DNA from: Neobacillus sp. SuZ13
GTDB taxonomy: Bacteria; Bacillota; Bacilli; Bacillales; Cytobacillaceae
Direction of reading: 5' to 3'
Assembly (NCBI RefSeq): GCF_030123365.1
Contig: NZ_CP126107.1
Location: forward strand, 5,755,501 to 5,819,500
DNA length: 64,000 nucleotides
Shown: positions 15,237-25,137 of the stretch, piece after piece
Layout of the letters: each line of letters opens with the position of its first letter
How positions within the stretch are numbered: the stretch's first letter is position 1
Notes under the pieces: generated by a model
Told to the model about the DNA's origin: nothing
What the model saw: only the letters and a program-made list of their open reading frames with translations
Databases searched by the model: none
Program-made: the position numbers and the translations under genes

Positions 15237-17315
15237 CTACTGAGCGTCAGGAAGCTGTGATTTCTCCTCTTGTTTTTCAATTTTTATAGCACATGCCTTA
15301 AACTCGGCTGTTCCGGCAAGTGGATCGGTAGCAGGATTGGTTAATAGATTTGTATTTACCTTATCAGGAAAATGAAATGTCATAAATACTAAGCCTCTTG
15401 GCTGCTTATTGCTTACTCTTATTTTAGTGATAATACTTCCTCTTCTGGAGCTTACCCTGACCGGATCACCATCGTTAAATCCATATTGAGCTGCATCATC
15501 TGGATGAATTTCTATCGCTTCCTCCGCATTTTTCACCTTCTTATAATTACTAGTTTGTACCCCAGTATTATAAAATTGGAGTCGACGTCCTGTTGTCAGC
15601 ATCAAAGGATATTCCTTATCTGGGACCTCCGCTGGCGGCTGGTAATGGGTAGGCATAAATGTCGCTTTCATGCCTACATCTTTTGACCATAAGCGGCCAT
15701 GGAGAAATAATGTACCTGGATGATTTTCATCAGGACACGGCCATTGCAGACCTCCTTCTTCGTCAATTCGCTTATACGTTACCCCGGCAAAATTAGGTGC
15801 TAGCAGACGAATTTCCTCCCAAATTGCCTCCGCCGACTCGTACTTCCAGTTAGCGCCCATTTTATTCGCAATATCCTGCACGATCTCATGATCATGACGG
15901 GATATGCCTGGCCCTTTTAATGCAGGACGGACTCGTTGGATGCGGCGTTCAGAATTGATCAATGTACCATCGTTTTCAGCCCATCCTTTTGCTGGGAGGA
16001 CTACATCAGCCAGCATGGCGGTTTTTGTCATCAAAATATCTTGAACGACTAAAAAATCAAGATTCTCAAAAATCTTCTGGATTCGATTTCCATCGGCATC
16101 TGATTGTACAGGATTTTCGCCAATCACATAAAGGTATTTAATTTCTTTCTTTTCCATTGCATCTAGCATTAATGTCTGATGTTTCCCCATCTTTTCAGGG
16201 ACGGGTACACCCCATACTTGTTCATGAAGCTTCCTGCCTTCTGGATCATTGTAATTCCAGCCGCCGACAAGGCGATTTGGCAAAGCTCCCATATCTCCGC
16301 CGCCTTGTACATTATTTTGTCCACGCAGCGGATTTAGACCAGAACCATATTTTCCAATATGACCGGTTAATAACGCTAAGTTAACTAGAGCAAAGACATT
16401 TTCAGTACCGTTATGGTGTTCCGTTATGCCTAACGTCCAGCAAATCGTTGCTTTCTCAGCGGTAGCATACAGGCGGGCAATTTCGCGAATATCTTCTGCT
16501 GGTATGCCAGTAATTTTTTCAGCATATTCCGGCGTATATTGCTGGACGGCTTCTTTATATAGTTCAAATTGTTTTGTGGCATTTTTAATAAAATCCTTAT
16601 GCACTAAATCCTCTTCAATAATCACATACCCCATCGCATTCGCAAGTGCAATATCCGTTCCCACCCGAACAGGTAAATATTTATAGGCAAGCTTTGCTTG
16701 ATCGATTCGGCGTGGATCAATTACAACCATTTTTGTACCATTTTTTATCCCGCGACGCATATGATTAAAAATGATTGGGTGACACTCCTGGGTATTGCTT
16801 CCCCAAACAAGAATAACATCCGTATTTTCTAATTCATCATAGGACCCTGTCGCTGCACCCGTACCAAACACAGTCACCAGACCGGTGACACTAGGAGCAT
16901 GTCACGTTCGGTTGCAGCTATCAATATTATTCGTGCCGATGACCGTACGCATCAATTTGCTAACAAGATAGTTTAGCTCATTCGTCGATCTAGAAGAACT
17001 GAAGCAGCCAAATGCATCTGGACCCTCCTTCTCTTTTATGGCTGAAAATTTTTCAGCTATAAGTGTCAAGGCTTCATCCCAACTGGCAGGCATAAGCCTG
17101 CCATTTCTTCGAATGAGCGGCTCCGTTAATCTTCTATCACTATGGATGTACTCCCAGCCAAGTGCACCTTTGACACAGGTTTCTCCATGACTTGAAGGAT
17201 TTTCTTTATGTCCTTTCACTTTACTGATTTTTTCATTTTCCACCTCAACATCAAGACCACATCCAGTTCCACAGAAACTGCAAATGGTCTCAACTAGTTT
17301 TACATGAGTTTCTAT
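15237..17315 (-). CDS. fdhA: selenocysteine-containing formate dehydrogenase, catalytic subunit
   Basis: About 692 residues read through an in-frame TGA (16904-16902), taken as selenocysteine 138. It oxidises formate to CO2 at a molybdenum (bis-MGD) centre. An N-terminal [4Fe-4S] site is formed by Cys12, 15, 19 and 47 (ICSFCGTGCG ... GETCVKG). The UGA lies in CNRT-U-HAPSV, exactly where homologues have Sec or Cys. The molybdopterin regions (DPRR, GLNPLRGQNNVQGGGDMG, NSERRIQRV) and the C-terminal barrel follow. The protein is a short single-subunit form, without the N-terminal ferredoxin domains of long Bacillus enzymes. No ATG/GTG/TTG exists before the Fe-S cysteines; ATA 17315, 8 nt after GAGGGG, is the best start. 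Gene-callers would split it at 16877/16902. Confidence 0.88.
16871..16892 (-). promoter_or_regulatory. SECIS-like hairpin of fdhA
   Basis: Starting 12 nt after the UGA, the mRNA forms a 6-bp stem GUCACC/GGUGAC closing a GGUCU loop, extendable by flanking bases. The GGUCU apical loop matches the SelB-binding loop of E. coli fdhF, and distance and position inside the coding region fit a bacterial SECIS. Confidence 0.8.
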
Positions 17316-17355
17316 GACAATAACCCCTCTCTATTAACCTTGTTTTCTCGTAATT

Positions 17356-18156
17356 TCAAGATTCAACAATTCTATCTAGTCGAGTATAAACATTCAACGA
17401 ATGTTTTCTTATAAAACCAACCGTAGTAATGCCTAATTCTTCGGCAAGTTCGAGGGCTAATTCTGTAGGAGCTGATTTGGATAAAACAACCTCACACCCA
17501 ATTTTGGCCACCTTTGCTAGAATTTCAGAGGAAAGACGTCCGCTAAAAACAATCACTTTATCTCTTAATGAAATTTGATTACGTAGACAATATCCATATA
17601 TTTTGTCCAGTGCATTATGTCTACCGATATCTACTCGGGAAAGAATGATTCCGTCTTTACTACATAGAGAAGCATTATGAACTCCTCCCGTTTCGATAAA
17701 CTCACTTGAGCTTTTTTGCATTTCCTCCATTAAGTGAAAACATTCTTTATATGTTATTTTTACGTGAACGTCTTTAAATTTGCGTGACATTTTAGCATCA
17801 TTGAAAAAAACAAATCCCTGTCTGCTCTTTCCACAACAAGAGGTTATATATCTTTTTGAGTGGAATTTTTTGTAAAAATGATTAACGTAGTTTGTTTTAA
17901 CATGGGCAAAACCTTCTTTTACTTGAATCCAAATATCATCAATGTCCTCAAAACCTCTTATTACCCCTTCTGAAACTAAAAAACCAATGACCATATCCTC
18001 TATATATTCAGGGGTACAGACTAGTGTCGCAAATTCATTTTGATTCAATTTGATAGTGATCGGATGTTCGGTAACAATAGAATCTTCTATTTCTTCAATG
18101 TTCCCATGTGTATAACGGGTAATAGTTCGTTTAATAATTGTATTCTTCACTTCCAC
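17356..18156 (-). CDS. fdhD: formate dehydrogenase sulfurtransferase FdhD
   Basis: 266 residues. FdhD moves sulfur from a cysteine desulfurase to the molybdenum cofactor, which formate dehydrogenase needs for activity. The redox cysteines Cys107-Cys108 (YITSCCGKSRQ) are as in Bacillus FdhD, with conserved TGGVHNA and DIGRHNALDK blocks. It is cytosolic and lies about 40 bp upstream of fdhA in one operon. Confidence 0.93.
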   Translation of the reverse strand: MEVKNTIIKRTITRYTHGNIEEIEDSIVTEHPITIKLNQNEFATLVCTPEYIEDMVIGFLVSEGVIRGFEDIDDIWIQVKEGFAHVKTNYVNHFYKKFHSKRYITSCCGKSRQGFVFFNDAKMSRKFKDVHVKITYKECFHLMEEMQKSSSEFIETGGVHNASLCSKDGIILSRVDIGRHNALDKIYGYCLRNQISLRDKVIVFSGRLSSEILAKVAKIGCEVVLSKSAPTELALELAEELGITTVGFIRKHSLNVYTRLDRIVES

Positions 18157-18206
18157 TAGTTCCTCCCCGTATACTTAACTAAAAACGCAGCCTATGTGCC
18201 TTTAAT

Positions 18207-19466
18207 TTAAATTGTAATTTCTGCTTCTTTTTGTTTTCGAAGCTTCGAAATCTCAACACGTATTAACAATGAAAAAACTAGTGCAATGATAAATAATCCT
18301 GCAAAAAAGGTTAAGCTTCCTGCGTAAGTACCAGTTGTATCTTTAATATATGCTGCAAACATTGGACCTACGAGACCGGCCGCTGCCCATGCTGTTAAGA
18401 TATAACCGTGAATCGCACCCAGCTGCTTTGTTCCAAATAAATCACCAATATATGCTGGAATGGATGAAAACCCTCCACCATAACAGGATATAATAACGGC
18501 TAGCATGACTTGGAATAAAAGAATATTTGATGTATGCGGTAATAGAAAAAACAACCCGATTTGGAGAACGAAAAATGTGGTGTACGTGTTTGGACGACCT
18601 ATATAATCAGACATGGATGCCCATCCAATCCGGCCCAATCCATTAAAGAGTCCAATTGCACCCACAAGGGCCGCTGCTGCGACAGTATCGATGCCAATCG
18701 ATTCCATTGCCAGTGGTTTTGCAACAGCCAAGATGGCAATACCGCACGTGACGTTGATAAAAAGCATCAGCCACAAATACCAAAAACGGCTTGTTTTCAC
18801 CGCTTCGTTCGCAGTCAATTCGGATAAATCTAATCTTGGTTTAGCTGCACCTGATTCGACTTTTGCCTTATATCCCTTTGGCATCCATCCTTCAGGTGGT
18901 TTTTCCATATATAAGGAGGATGCAGTCATCAGCACAAAGTAAGCGCTCCCTAAAATAAAGAAGGTGTTGGCTACCCCCACACTTTCAATTAGGCTATTCA
19001 TAATGGGACTAGAAATAGCTGCGGCAAAGCCAAACCCCATGATGGCAAGACCAGTAGCAAGTCCACGACGGTCAGGGAACCATTTTACTAATGTTGATAC
19101 GGGAGCTATATAACCAACTCCAAGGCCAATTCCTCCCAACACGCCATAAAAGAAATATAGTAATAATTTCGAACCTACTAGTACCGCAAGCCCAGAACCA
19201 GCAACACCTACTCCAAAAAAAGTTGCTGCCAGCAGTCCAGCTTTTCTAGGTCCATGCTTTTCAACAAAATGCCCTAAAAAAGCAGCCGCGAGACCTAAGA
19301 ACAAAATGGCAATACTAAATGTGAAAGCAACTTCAGAATCTGACCAGCCAAACAAATCTTTTAAAGGAACAGTAAAATTACTCCAAGCATATACAGAACC
19401 GATTGAAATGTGGATTCCGACACCAGCTGCCGCGATAAGCCATCGATTCTTATTCGTTTCTGCCAT
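18207..19466 (-). CDS. OFA-family MFS transporter (oxalate/formate antiporter-like)
   Basis: 419 residues, 12 predicted membrane helices in two halves with a central loop (about 195-225). The N-terminus (GVGIHISIGSVYAWSNFTVPL) and the SRFWYLW segment starting the second half are typical of the oxalate:formate antiporter subgroup of the MFS. AGGAGGA precedes the ATG. It is first in an operon with fdhD and fdhA (50-bp gap), so it probably moves formate, or an organic acid whose breakdown yields formate. Confidence 0.85.
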   Translation of the reverse strand: MAETNKNRWLIAAAGVGIHISIGSVYAWSNFTVPLKDLFGWSDSEVAFTFSIAILFLGLAAAFLGHFVEKHGPRKAGLLAATFFGVGVAGSGLAVLVGSKLLLYFFYGVLGGIGLGVGYIAPVSTLVKWFPDRRGLATGLAIMGFGFAAAISSPIMNSLIESVGVANTFFILGSAYFVLMTASSLYMEKPPEGWMPKGYKAKVESGAAKPRLDLSELTANEAVKTSRFWYLWLMLFINVTCGIAILAVAKPLAMESIGIDTVAAAALVGAIGLFNGLGRIGWASMSDYIGRPNTYTTFFVLQIGLFFLLPHTSNILLFQVMLAVIISCYGGGFSSIPAYIGDLFGTKQLGAIHGYILTAWAAAGLVGPMFAAYIKDTTGTYAGSLTFFAGLFIIALVFSLLIRVEISKLRKQKEAEITI

Positions 19467-19747
19467 ACAGCATAGTCCTCCTCTTTTTTATTCAATTTGA
19501 ATACATCACAACCACCAATTTCTTCAATTGATCAGGCATACACCCCTTATAAGTAGTTTTGAGCACACTCCAACTTAGGGCAGGCGTCCATAAAATATCT
19601 ATGCAGTAAATGCGCAGATAATACGATTTTTAAAGCGGGATGTCAGAATCATAGGTGCACTCTGTTCATAAAGAAAGAGGCGTCCCAAATTAATTAAACA
19701 GACTATAAAGAGGATACGATGTTCAATATGAGGGTAAGGTATGAAAA

Positions 19748-20062
19748 ATGGCTGAATATGATCGTGCACAATTCAGTAAAGAAGAAGTATTACCTCATTT
19801 AGTAAAATCGTTACAGAGTGACCATAGAGGGGTTCGTTATTGGACTGCACAAATTGCTTCATCTTTTCCTGATAAACAACTAATAGAACCACTTTATTCT
19901 ATGGTGAATGAAAAGGATGCTGATATAAGGTGGGCTGCTTATATTGCATTAGAGGCAATTCGTGACAAATCAGTATTATTAATTCTAAAGAATGCGTTAC
20001 GAAATGAAAAAGAACCAGATAACTACGAAAAGCTGGAAGACATTATTGAAAATTATGAGTAG
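19748..20062 (+). CDS. HEAT-repeat protein
   Basis: 104 residues, almost wholly alpha-helical, with two to three HEAT-like repeats (DHRGVRYWTAQIASSF...; KDADIRWAAYIALEAI...). HEAT repeats form a curved scaffold for protein contacts. No catalytic motif, signal peptide or membrane span. Monocistronic; the role is unknown. Confidence 0.65.
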   Translation: MAEYDRAQFSKEEVLPHLVKSLQSDHRGVRYWTAQIASSFPDKQLIEPLYSMVNEKDADIRWAAYIALEAIRDKSVLLILKNALRNEKEPDNYEKLEDIIENYE

Positions 20063-20232
20063 TTCTTCACTAACGGGTAGCAATAGTTGCAAAATTTTTT
20101 GTTATTGTCTTGACGGTTAGGATATTTAAGGGAGTAAATTATTCATCGTGTAATTCTGTATTTCGAGGACAAAATATGTTAAGGGATTGTACTGGAAAAG
20201 CACTGCCCATTTTTTAATAAGGAGTGAAATGA

Positions 20233-20442
20233 ATGGCTGATAAAAACGATCGCAATCGAGTCGATAACGATGCTGGTGAGGCTGTAGGTGCTGTTGTTGG
20301 TGCTGTCTCTGGTGCTACCGTGGGTCTTGCTTACGGTCCGATTGGTACTGTAGTAGGAGCAATTACAGGTGGAGTGATGGGTAACAATCTCGGCGAAGGA
20401 GCCAATGAAGCTAATGACGGTGATGCGAATCGAGAAGATTAG
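20233..20442 (+). CDS. glycine-zipper small protein
   Basis: 69 residues with TAAGGAG before the ATG. The middle (about 15-55) is a Gly/Ala/Val run with G-x-x-x-G spacing (GAVVGAVSGATVGLAYG...GVMGNNLGEG), the pattern of glycine-zipper membrane helices; both ends are acidic and hydrophilic. It may insert in or associate with a membrane. No precise family. Confidence 0.65.
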   Translation: MADKNDRNRVDNDAGEAVGAVVGAVSGATVGLAYGPIGTVVGAITGGVMGNNLGEGANEANDGDANRED

Positions 20443-20757
20443 ATTAATACAAAGAGGTACATGCATTAAGACTTTCAAAAAGGGAGTCCTTTTATTTTTC
20501 TATTAATTAATCTTTTTTAGGTAAATTTCCAAAAAAGATTGTGAAATGTTTCACTTAAAGTAACGGGTAGCGTTAGTAAAACAATCTAAATTCTCAATGA
20601 AGCCAAAGTATGGATTATTTTATTCACTCAAATGCATATTTTGGTTTCTTTATTATGCAGTAGGTTTTTTATTAATTGGTAAATCTCTTGGCGTACATTG
20701 GTAAAAAAGATGGCAAGGGTGGTAAAATCTTGTGAACGTAATCAATAATGCCTAGAA
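20443..20757. other. intergenic region, nothing clear
   Basis: No gene seen. A short motif (TAACGGGTAGCGTTAG) near 20562 recurs in a decayed form at about 20072 and resembles one at about 4000; its role is unknown. Confidence 0.4.
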
Positions 20758-20806
20758 AACGAAAAAGAAGTCTACCTCATAATAGAGATTAGACTTCTTT
20801 TTCGTA
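20758..20806. terminator. bidirectional terminator at the dlt operon end
   Basis: A 14-bp stem (GAAAAAGAAGTCTA with TAGACTTCTTTTTC) ends immediately after the dltD stop and has T tracts on both strands. Confidence 0.85.
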
Positions 20807-21985
20807 TTATTGTTGCTTTTCAAATTGGAGAATCCCTTTGTCAACAGATACCCATCCCTTATAGCCAAGATGGATGGTATCCTTAAAGAAATATTTATCA
20901 TATTCATGACTGGATAAATCTAAAATAGGAAATCCGTTCTTTTCAACCTGTTTTTTTACCTTCACATAGTAATCCGTGCGTCCTTTGGCTGGAAACCCAG
21001 TATAATCTGACCAGTAACCATTAACAGGAACGGAAACAAATAAGGGTTTTGCACCTGCTTCTTTTAGTACATCGAGAACCAGCTGCAGATCTTGATATTG
21101 TTTCGATGTTGCATAACTGGCTCCCTTTTTGTACCCGTGAAGTTTGTCCAATTTAGGTTGTAACATTGCTTTATAATAAAAATCATTCACAAAGAACGGA
21201 TTGTCTGCCGCTTTTTTTGCAGCCAAATGACTGGCCGCATCTTCAAGCTCAGCCCAGGATTTGTTCTGTGTGAGGGCTGGTTTGGGATGTAGCTTTTTCA
21301 AATGAACATCGAGTAAAGAAAGAATTAAATCCCTTCGTTCTAATACATGTAAAAAGCCATAAGCAAAGGGCTTGATGACCATCGCTTTGGTTTGATGCCA
21401 TTTATCATGATATAAATTCGCCTCCAAAAGCGAAGAAAGCATCCAATCACTTTTTACAACATTATAGGCTAAAAGGCGTTTTGAGCCTTCTATTACTAAT
21501 GAGTGATTTACCTTTGGGTTTAACGCAAATTGGTACCCTTGTAAAACAGAAAAGTTGGGTGCGAAGTGGGATTCATCCGAGCCTTCAGGTACAAACCATT
21601 GTGGTGATAAGACGAAAACGATTCTTTTGCCCTTCAACTGATCTGCATGTGCTGAAAAGTTTAAAAAGTGAAGAAGTGCCTCCGTTCCCCCTCTTCCGAC
21701 TAAAAACGGCGTGAAGCCCTGTGGATTCACATGAAAATAGTTTGACGGATGAAAAGGGTCTAATCGAGCCAATTCCGAAGAACCATAAACAGGCAAATAA
21801 GCAGGATCATCTAACATCTTTTGTTGAACCAAATATCCTTGAAACATATTGGGGTCTAATCCTACAGATTCTCGCTCCACCAACTTATCATTAATCCAAG
21901 GCAGTAACCATTGCGCTGGAAACAACAACAGAATGGAGAATAAGATGACTGCCACCATCAAGGGTTTAAAGGAGGAGCGGACCAT
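20807..21985 (-). CDS. dltD: D-alanine transfer protein DltD
   Basis: 392 residues from ATG 21985, which overlaps the dltC stop by one base (TAATG). A single N-terminal membrane anchor (about 8-28) precedes the extracytoplasmic SGNH-like domain, with YGSSELARLDP near residue 65 and the closing D-x-x-H (FFKDTIHLGYKGW). It acts outside the membrane in the last step of moving D-alanine onto teichoic acids. Last gene of the dlt operon. Confidence 0.94.
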   Translation of the reverse strand: MVRSSFKPLMVAVILFSILLLFPAQWLLPWINDKLVERESVGLDPNMFQGYLVQQKMLDDPAYLPVYGSSELARLDPFHPSNYFHVNPQGFTPFLVGRGGTEALLHFLNFSAHADQLKGKRIVFVLSPQWFVPEGSDESHFAPNFSVLQGYQFALNPKVNHSLVIEGSKRLLAYNVVKSDWMLSSLLEANLYHDKWHQTKAMVIKPFAYGFLHVLERRDLILSLLDVHLKKLHPKPALTQNKSWAELEDAASHLAAKKAADNPFFVNDFYYKAMLQPKLDKLHGYKKGASYATSKQYQDLQLVLDVLKEAGAKPLFVSVPVNGYWSDYTGFPAKGRTDYYVKVKKQVEKNGFPILDLSSHEYDKYFFKDTIHLGYKGWVSVDKGILQFEKQQ

Positions 21986-22218
21986 TAACGATTCTCCAAT
22001 TGACCAATAATTGCATTCGGAGTATTCCATTCTTCTCTGTCAAAATCAGAAATCCCCACTGTAATTTCTAAACGTTCTTCAATTTCAACAAGCAATGAAA
22101 CCGTTCCGAACGAGTCCAATAGACCTTCCTTAAATAAATCAATATTTAAATTTTCACGTACGATATCCGTATCACAAATCTCTTCTAAAATATCTAATAC
22201 TGTCTCTTTAACTGACAT
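21985..22218 (-). CDS. dltC: D-alanyl carrier protein DltC
   Basis: 77 residues from ATG 22218. AGGAGG at 22226-22231 leaves 7 nt to this ATG but only one to an in-frame ATG at 22224, so 22218 is the start. It is an acyl-carrier-like four-helix protein; Ser36 (LLDSFG) carries the phosphopantetheine arm that holds D-alanine from DltA. Confidence 0.95.
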   Translation of the reverse strand: MSVKETVLDILEEICDTDIVRENLNIDLFKEGLLDSFGTVSLLVEIEERLEITVGISDFDREEWNTPNAIIGQLENR

Positions 22219-22237
22219 GATCATTCCTCCTAATATA

Positions 22238-23386
22238 TTAAAATAATCGACCGGAAAAGATTAAAAATCCAAAGCAAATGAAGTGGAAGGTGATGACAAT
22301 TGCGATTGCATGTGTCCATTTATTCTTTTTCCAGAATGAATATTTTTTGTTTTTTCGTTCAAACCAATCAAAACTGATGATTAACAGAGCATGATATAAT
22401 CCATACACAATATAATGAAGTTCTAGACCGTGCCACACACCCATTAATAAAAAGAGAAGCAGATAACCGAGATAGGAAATGGTGAAACGGTTTTTAATCC
22501 ACTTTTTCTTTTGCATCATGAAGGCAAATCGCATGTACACATAATCCCGAAACCAAAATGAAAGTGACATGTGCCAACGGTTCCAAAAGTCTTTAATATT
22601 TCTGCTCATAAAAGGAAGATTAAAGTTTTCAGGCGTTTTAATCCCCATAATATAGCTGAAACCGATGGCAAAATTGCTATAGCCAGCAAAGTCGAAAAAT
22701 AAATATAAACTGTACAGATACATATAACAAATATCGGATAGCGGCGTATGATTTTGGATAAAAAGGGTTGAAATTAGTTTACTATTGATAAGAAACCCGA
22801 TAATAAATTTATATAAAAAGCCTAAAAATATCTTATTAATTCCTTTATAAAGAAGCTCATGATACTCTTCTCTGGTTGGAACATTATCTATATCCTTTTT
22901 AAAGCGTTTATAACGGTCAATTGGACCGGAGGATATAGTGGGAAAAAACAATAAAAACGAAAGCTGTTCTTTTAAGGTTAAAGATTTTAACGAGCCATCT
23001 CGAATATCAATGACCATTTGGATATTTTTAAAGGTTAAATAAGAAATTCCTAAAAAGCCAAACCAGTAATTCAATTCGAAGGCAGGCAGGATCTTTATGA
23101 ACAATAAAGGGATGATGGATAGAAAAATAGCTAGATAAAAGACCAGTGACGAATTTCGCTTTGATCGATACCGTAAATAAACAGAAACAAGGATGATCTC
23201 CCAAATGACATAGGCCATAAGGGAATACGCTTGGTGAAGGTCAGCTCCAAATGCCAGAAAGAGAATGACAACCGTAACGAAAGCATTATACCCACCTAAC
23301 CTCTTTTGCCTGTATCCAGCTGCGACGACAGGGATAAGCAAGATGCCCACAATCATAAAATAAAGTAAAGTGGCATAGGGCGTCAT
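22238..23386 (-). CDS. dltB: membrane O-acyltransferase DltB
   Basis: 382 residues, MBOAT family, with about 11 membrane segments. The motifs FNLPFMSRNIKDFWNRWHMSLSFWFRDY and the catalytic histidine (LLMGVWHGLELHY) are intact. It works with DltC, DltD and DltX to pass D-alanine across the plasma membrane. It overlaps dltA by four bases (ATGA). Confidence 0.95.
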   Translation of the reverse strand: MTPYATLLYFMIVGILLIPVVAAGYRQKRLGGYNAFVTVVILFLAFGADLHQAYSLMAYVIWEIILVSVYLRYRSKRNSSLVFYLAIFLSIIPLLFIKILPAFELNYWFGFLGISYLTFKNIQMVIDIRDGSLKSLTLKEQLSFLLFFPTISSGPIDRYKRFKKDIDNVPTREEYHELLYKGINKIFLGFLYKFIIGFLINSKLISTLFIQNHTPLSDICYMYLYSLYLFFDFAGYSNFAIGFSYIMGIKTPENFNLPFMSRNIKDFWNRWHMSLSFWFRDYVYMRFAFMMQKKKWIKNRFTISYLGYLLLFLLMGVWHGLELHYIVYGLYHALLIISFDWFERKNKKYSFWKKNKWTHAIAIVITFHFICFGFLIFSGRLF

Positions 23387-24903
23387 GCAGTAACCTCTTG
23401 TAATACTCGTTTGCGGTCAACCTTTCCGTTATTTGTCATCGGAAGAGCCGGTCGATAAACAAACTTTCTCGGTATCATGTATTGCGGTAATAGAGCACGC
23501 AGTTCTTTTTTTAAATGACTGGTAACGTGAAATTCCTTTTCGAATTCATGTGGAGCGGGAACAATCACTGCTGTTAAAAATTCGCATTTTCCGTCTTTGT
23601 AATTAGGCACAATCATGACGCTTTGCACTAACGGCAGGGAAGAAAGCTGCGCCTCAATCTCTTCTAACTCCATTCGGTATCCATTCACTTTCACTTGGAA
23701 ATCCATTCTTCCAGCGTAAAATAACAATCCATCTTTTTTATAGCCAAGGTCTCCTGTTTTATAAGCAGGCTCCCCATTGAAGACGAAAAATGATTTAAGA
23801 GTCAAATCTGGCTGGTTCAAATACCCTTTGCTTACATGTGGGCCTGCTATGATGATTTGGCCTTTTTCCCCATCTGGCAGTTCATCAAATGTTTCTGACA
23901 GAATATAAACTTCGCCATCTTCTTTCGAAATCCCAATTGGTAATGATTCGTACTTTTCAATCAAAGAATCATCCACTTTGATAGAAGTTGCTGCCACTGT
24001 ACATTCAGTAGGACCATACGTATTGAAAATAGTGGCTTCTGGGAACCTTTTTCTCAATTTTAAAGCTGTAGCATTTGGTAAAGCTTCTCCGCAAAATAAA
24101 AATGTGGTTAATTCAGGGAGCAGAGATGCTGAAAACTGTTCATCTGATAGGCAGTAGTCCACAAAGGATGGAGTAGATGTCCACACATTCGCGGAGGACT
24201 TTTCTAGCGATAAAAATAATTCTTTTGGCGCTGCCACATACTCTTTTGGCAGCATCCAAAGGGTTCCTCCTAAGAATAAACAAGGGTACAGATCCATCAC
24301 TGACAAATCAAACGAAAAAGGTGCTTGGTTTAAAAAGACTTGATGGTTTGCTAAACCGAAGTCATTCGTCATCCAGTGAGTAAAACTCATTAAATTGTTA
24401 TAAGAAATTTGGACCCCTTTTGGATTGCCTGTGCTCCCTGATGTATAAATGATATAAAAGTTTTCATCGTTGAGAACATATGACTCGGAAGAAACGGTTT
24501 TTCCTTGATTCCTTACGAATGCATCTCGTAAACGATCACCATTCAAACGATGGGAAAGATGTTCGAATCCTGCTTGAGGCAGCTCAATAGGAGATAACAT
24601 CATCTTAGCCCCAGAATCTTCTATAATTTTTGCCATTCTTTCATCTGGTATAGAGGTATCCACCGGTATATACGGATGACCTGCTTTAACACATGCTAGA
24701 AAACAAACAAGCATCAAAGGTTCCATATGACCATAAACCACAATAGGAGTAGAATCATCCAGCAAAAGATTGTTTAAAAAATAAGCTAAAGACTCGGACA
24801 TATTATAAAGCTGCCTATAGGTAAGGCTCTCATTTCCGCATGAAAAAACGGTCTTTTCAGGATATAATTCAGACCATTTTTGTAGTTGTGAATAAAAATT
24901 CAT
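23383..24903 (-). CDS. dltA: D-alanine-D-alanyl carrier protein ligase DltA
   Basis: 506 residues from ATG 24903 (GAGGTG upstream). It is an adenylate-forming enzyme: it activates D-alanine with ATP and loads it on DltC. Visible motifs are IIYTSGSTGNPKGV (P-loop-like A3), NTYGPTECTVAA (A5), YKTGDLGYKKDGLLFYAGR (A7/A8) and NGKVDRK (A10). Cytosolic. Confidence 0.95.
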   Translation of the reverse strand: MNFYSQLQKWSELYPEKTVFSCGNESLTYRQLYNMSESLAYFLNNLLLDDSTPIVVYGHMEPLMLVCFLACVKAGHPYIPVDTSIPDERMAKIIEDSGAKMMLSPIELPQAGFEHLSHRLNGDRLRDAFVRNQGKTVSSESYVLNDENFYIIYTSGSTGNPKGVQISYNNLMSFTHWMTNDFGLANHQVFLNQAPFSFDLSVMDLYPCLFLGGTLWMLPKEYVAAPKELFLSLEKSSANVWTSTPSFVDYCLSDEQFSASLLPELTTFLFCGEALPNATALKLRKRFPEATIFNTYGPTECTVAATSIKVDDSLIEKYESLPIGISKEDGEVYILSETFDELPDGEKGQIIIAGPHVSKGYLNQPDLTLKSFFVFNGEPAYKTGDLGYKKDGLLFYAGRMDFQVKVNGYRMELEEIEAQLSSLPLVQSVMIVPNYKDGKCEFLTAVIVPAPHEFEKEFHVTSHLKKELRALLPQYMIPRKFVYRPALPMTNNGKVDRKRVLQEVTA

Positions 24904-24913
24904 GGTGTCACCT

Positions 24914-25066
24914 CTAAAATTCGTTATAAATAAAAGTACCGGAATTTTTAAATCCATAAATGGTTAGTAAGCCTAACAGAATTAAAAAATAATATAAAAA
25001 TCTCATCATCCACCTTGTGGTAGGATGACAGAATAAAGATTTTACATAATGAAAAAATGAATTCAT
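24914..25066 (-). CDS. dltX: teichoic acid D-Ala incorporation protein DltX
   Basis: 50 residues with TAGGAGG upstream of ATG 25066. It has one membrane helix (FLYYFLILLGLLTIYGF, about 24-40) and the conserved C-terminal end (FIYNEF) of DltX. Its position as first gene of the dlt operon, 10 bp ahead of dltA, is standard. DltX binds the DltB/DltD complex in the membrane. It is short and easily missed by annotation. Confidence 0.9.
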   Translation of the reverse strand: MNSFFHYVKSLFCHPTTRWMMRFLYYFLILLGLLTIYGFKNSGTFIYNEF

Positions 25067-25110
25067 AAATGCCTCCTAACTGGGAAGTAAAGCACTTGAT
25101 GATTTTACTA

Positions 25111-25137
25111 TAAAATCCTATTTGATTTAGGATTTTA
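25111..25137. promoter_or_regulatory. inverted repeat upstream of the dlt operon
   Basis: A perfect 10-bp inverted repeat, TAAAATCCTA and TAGGATTTTA, separated by 7 bp, about 45 bp upstream of dltX. The position fits an operator or promoter-proximal structure. The binding factor is unknown. Confidence 0.5.

Noticed and set aside
16902..16904. Reading the fdhA TGA as a nonsense mutation or gene end
   Set aside because: It is the only defect in a ~690-codon gene, falls on the exact Sec/Cys position and is followed by a GGUCU-loop hairpin at SECIS distance.
19467..19747. FNR site ahead of the formate operon
   Set aside because: Only a TGTGA half is present; the partner TCACA at 6 bp is missing.
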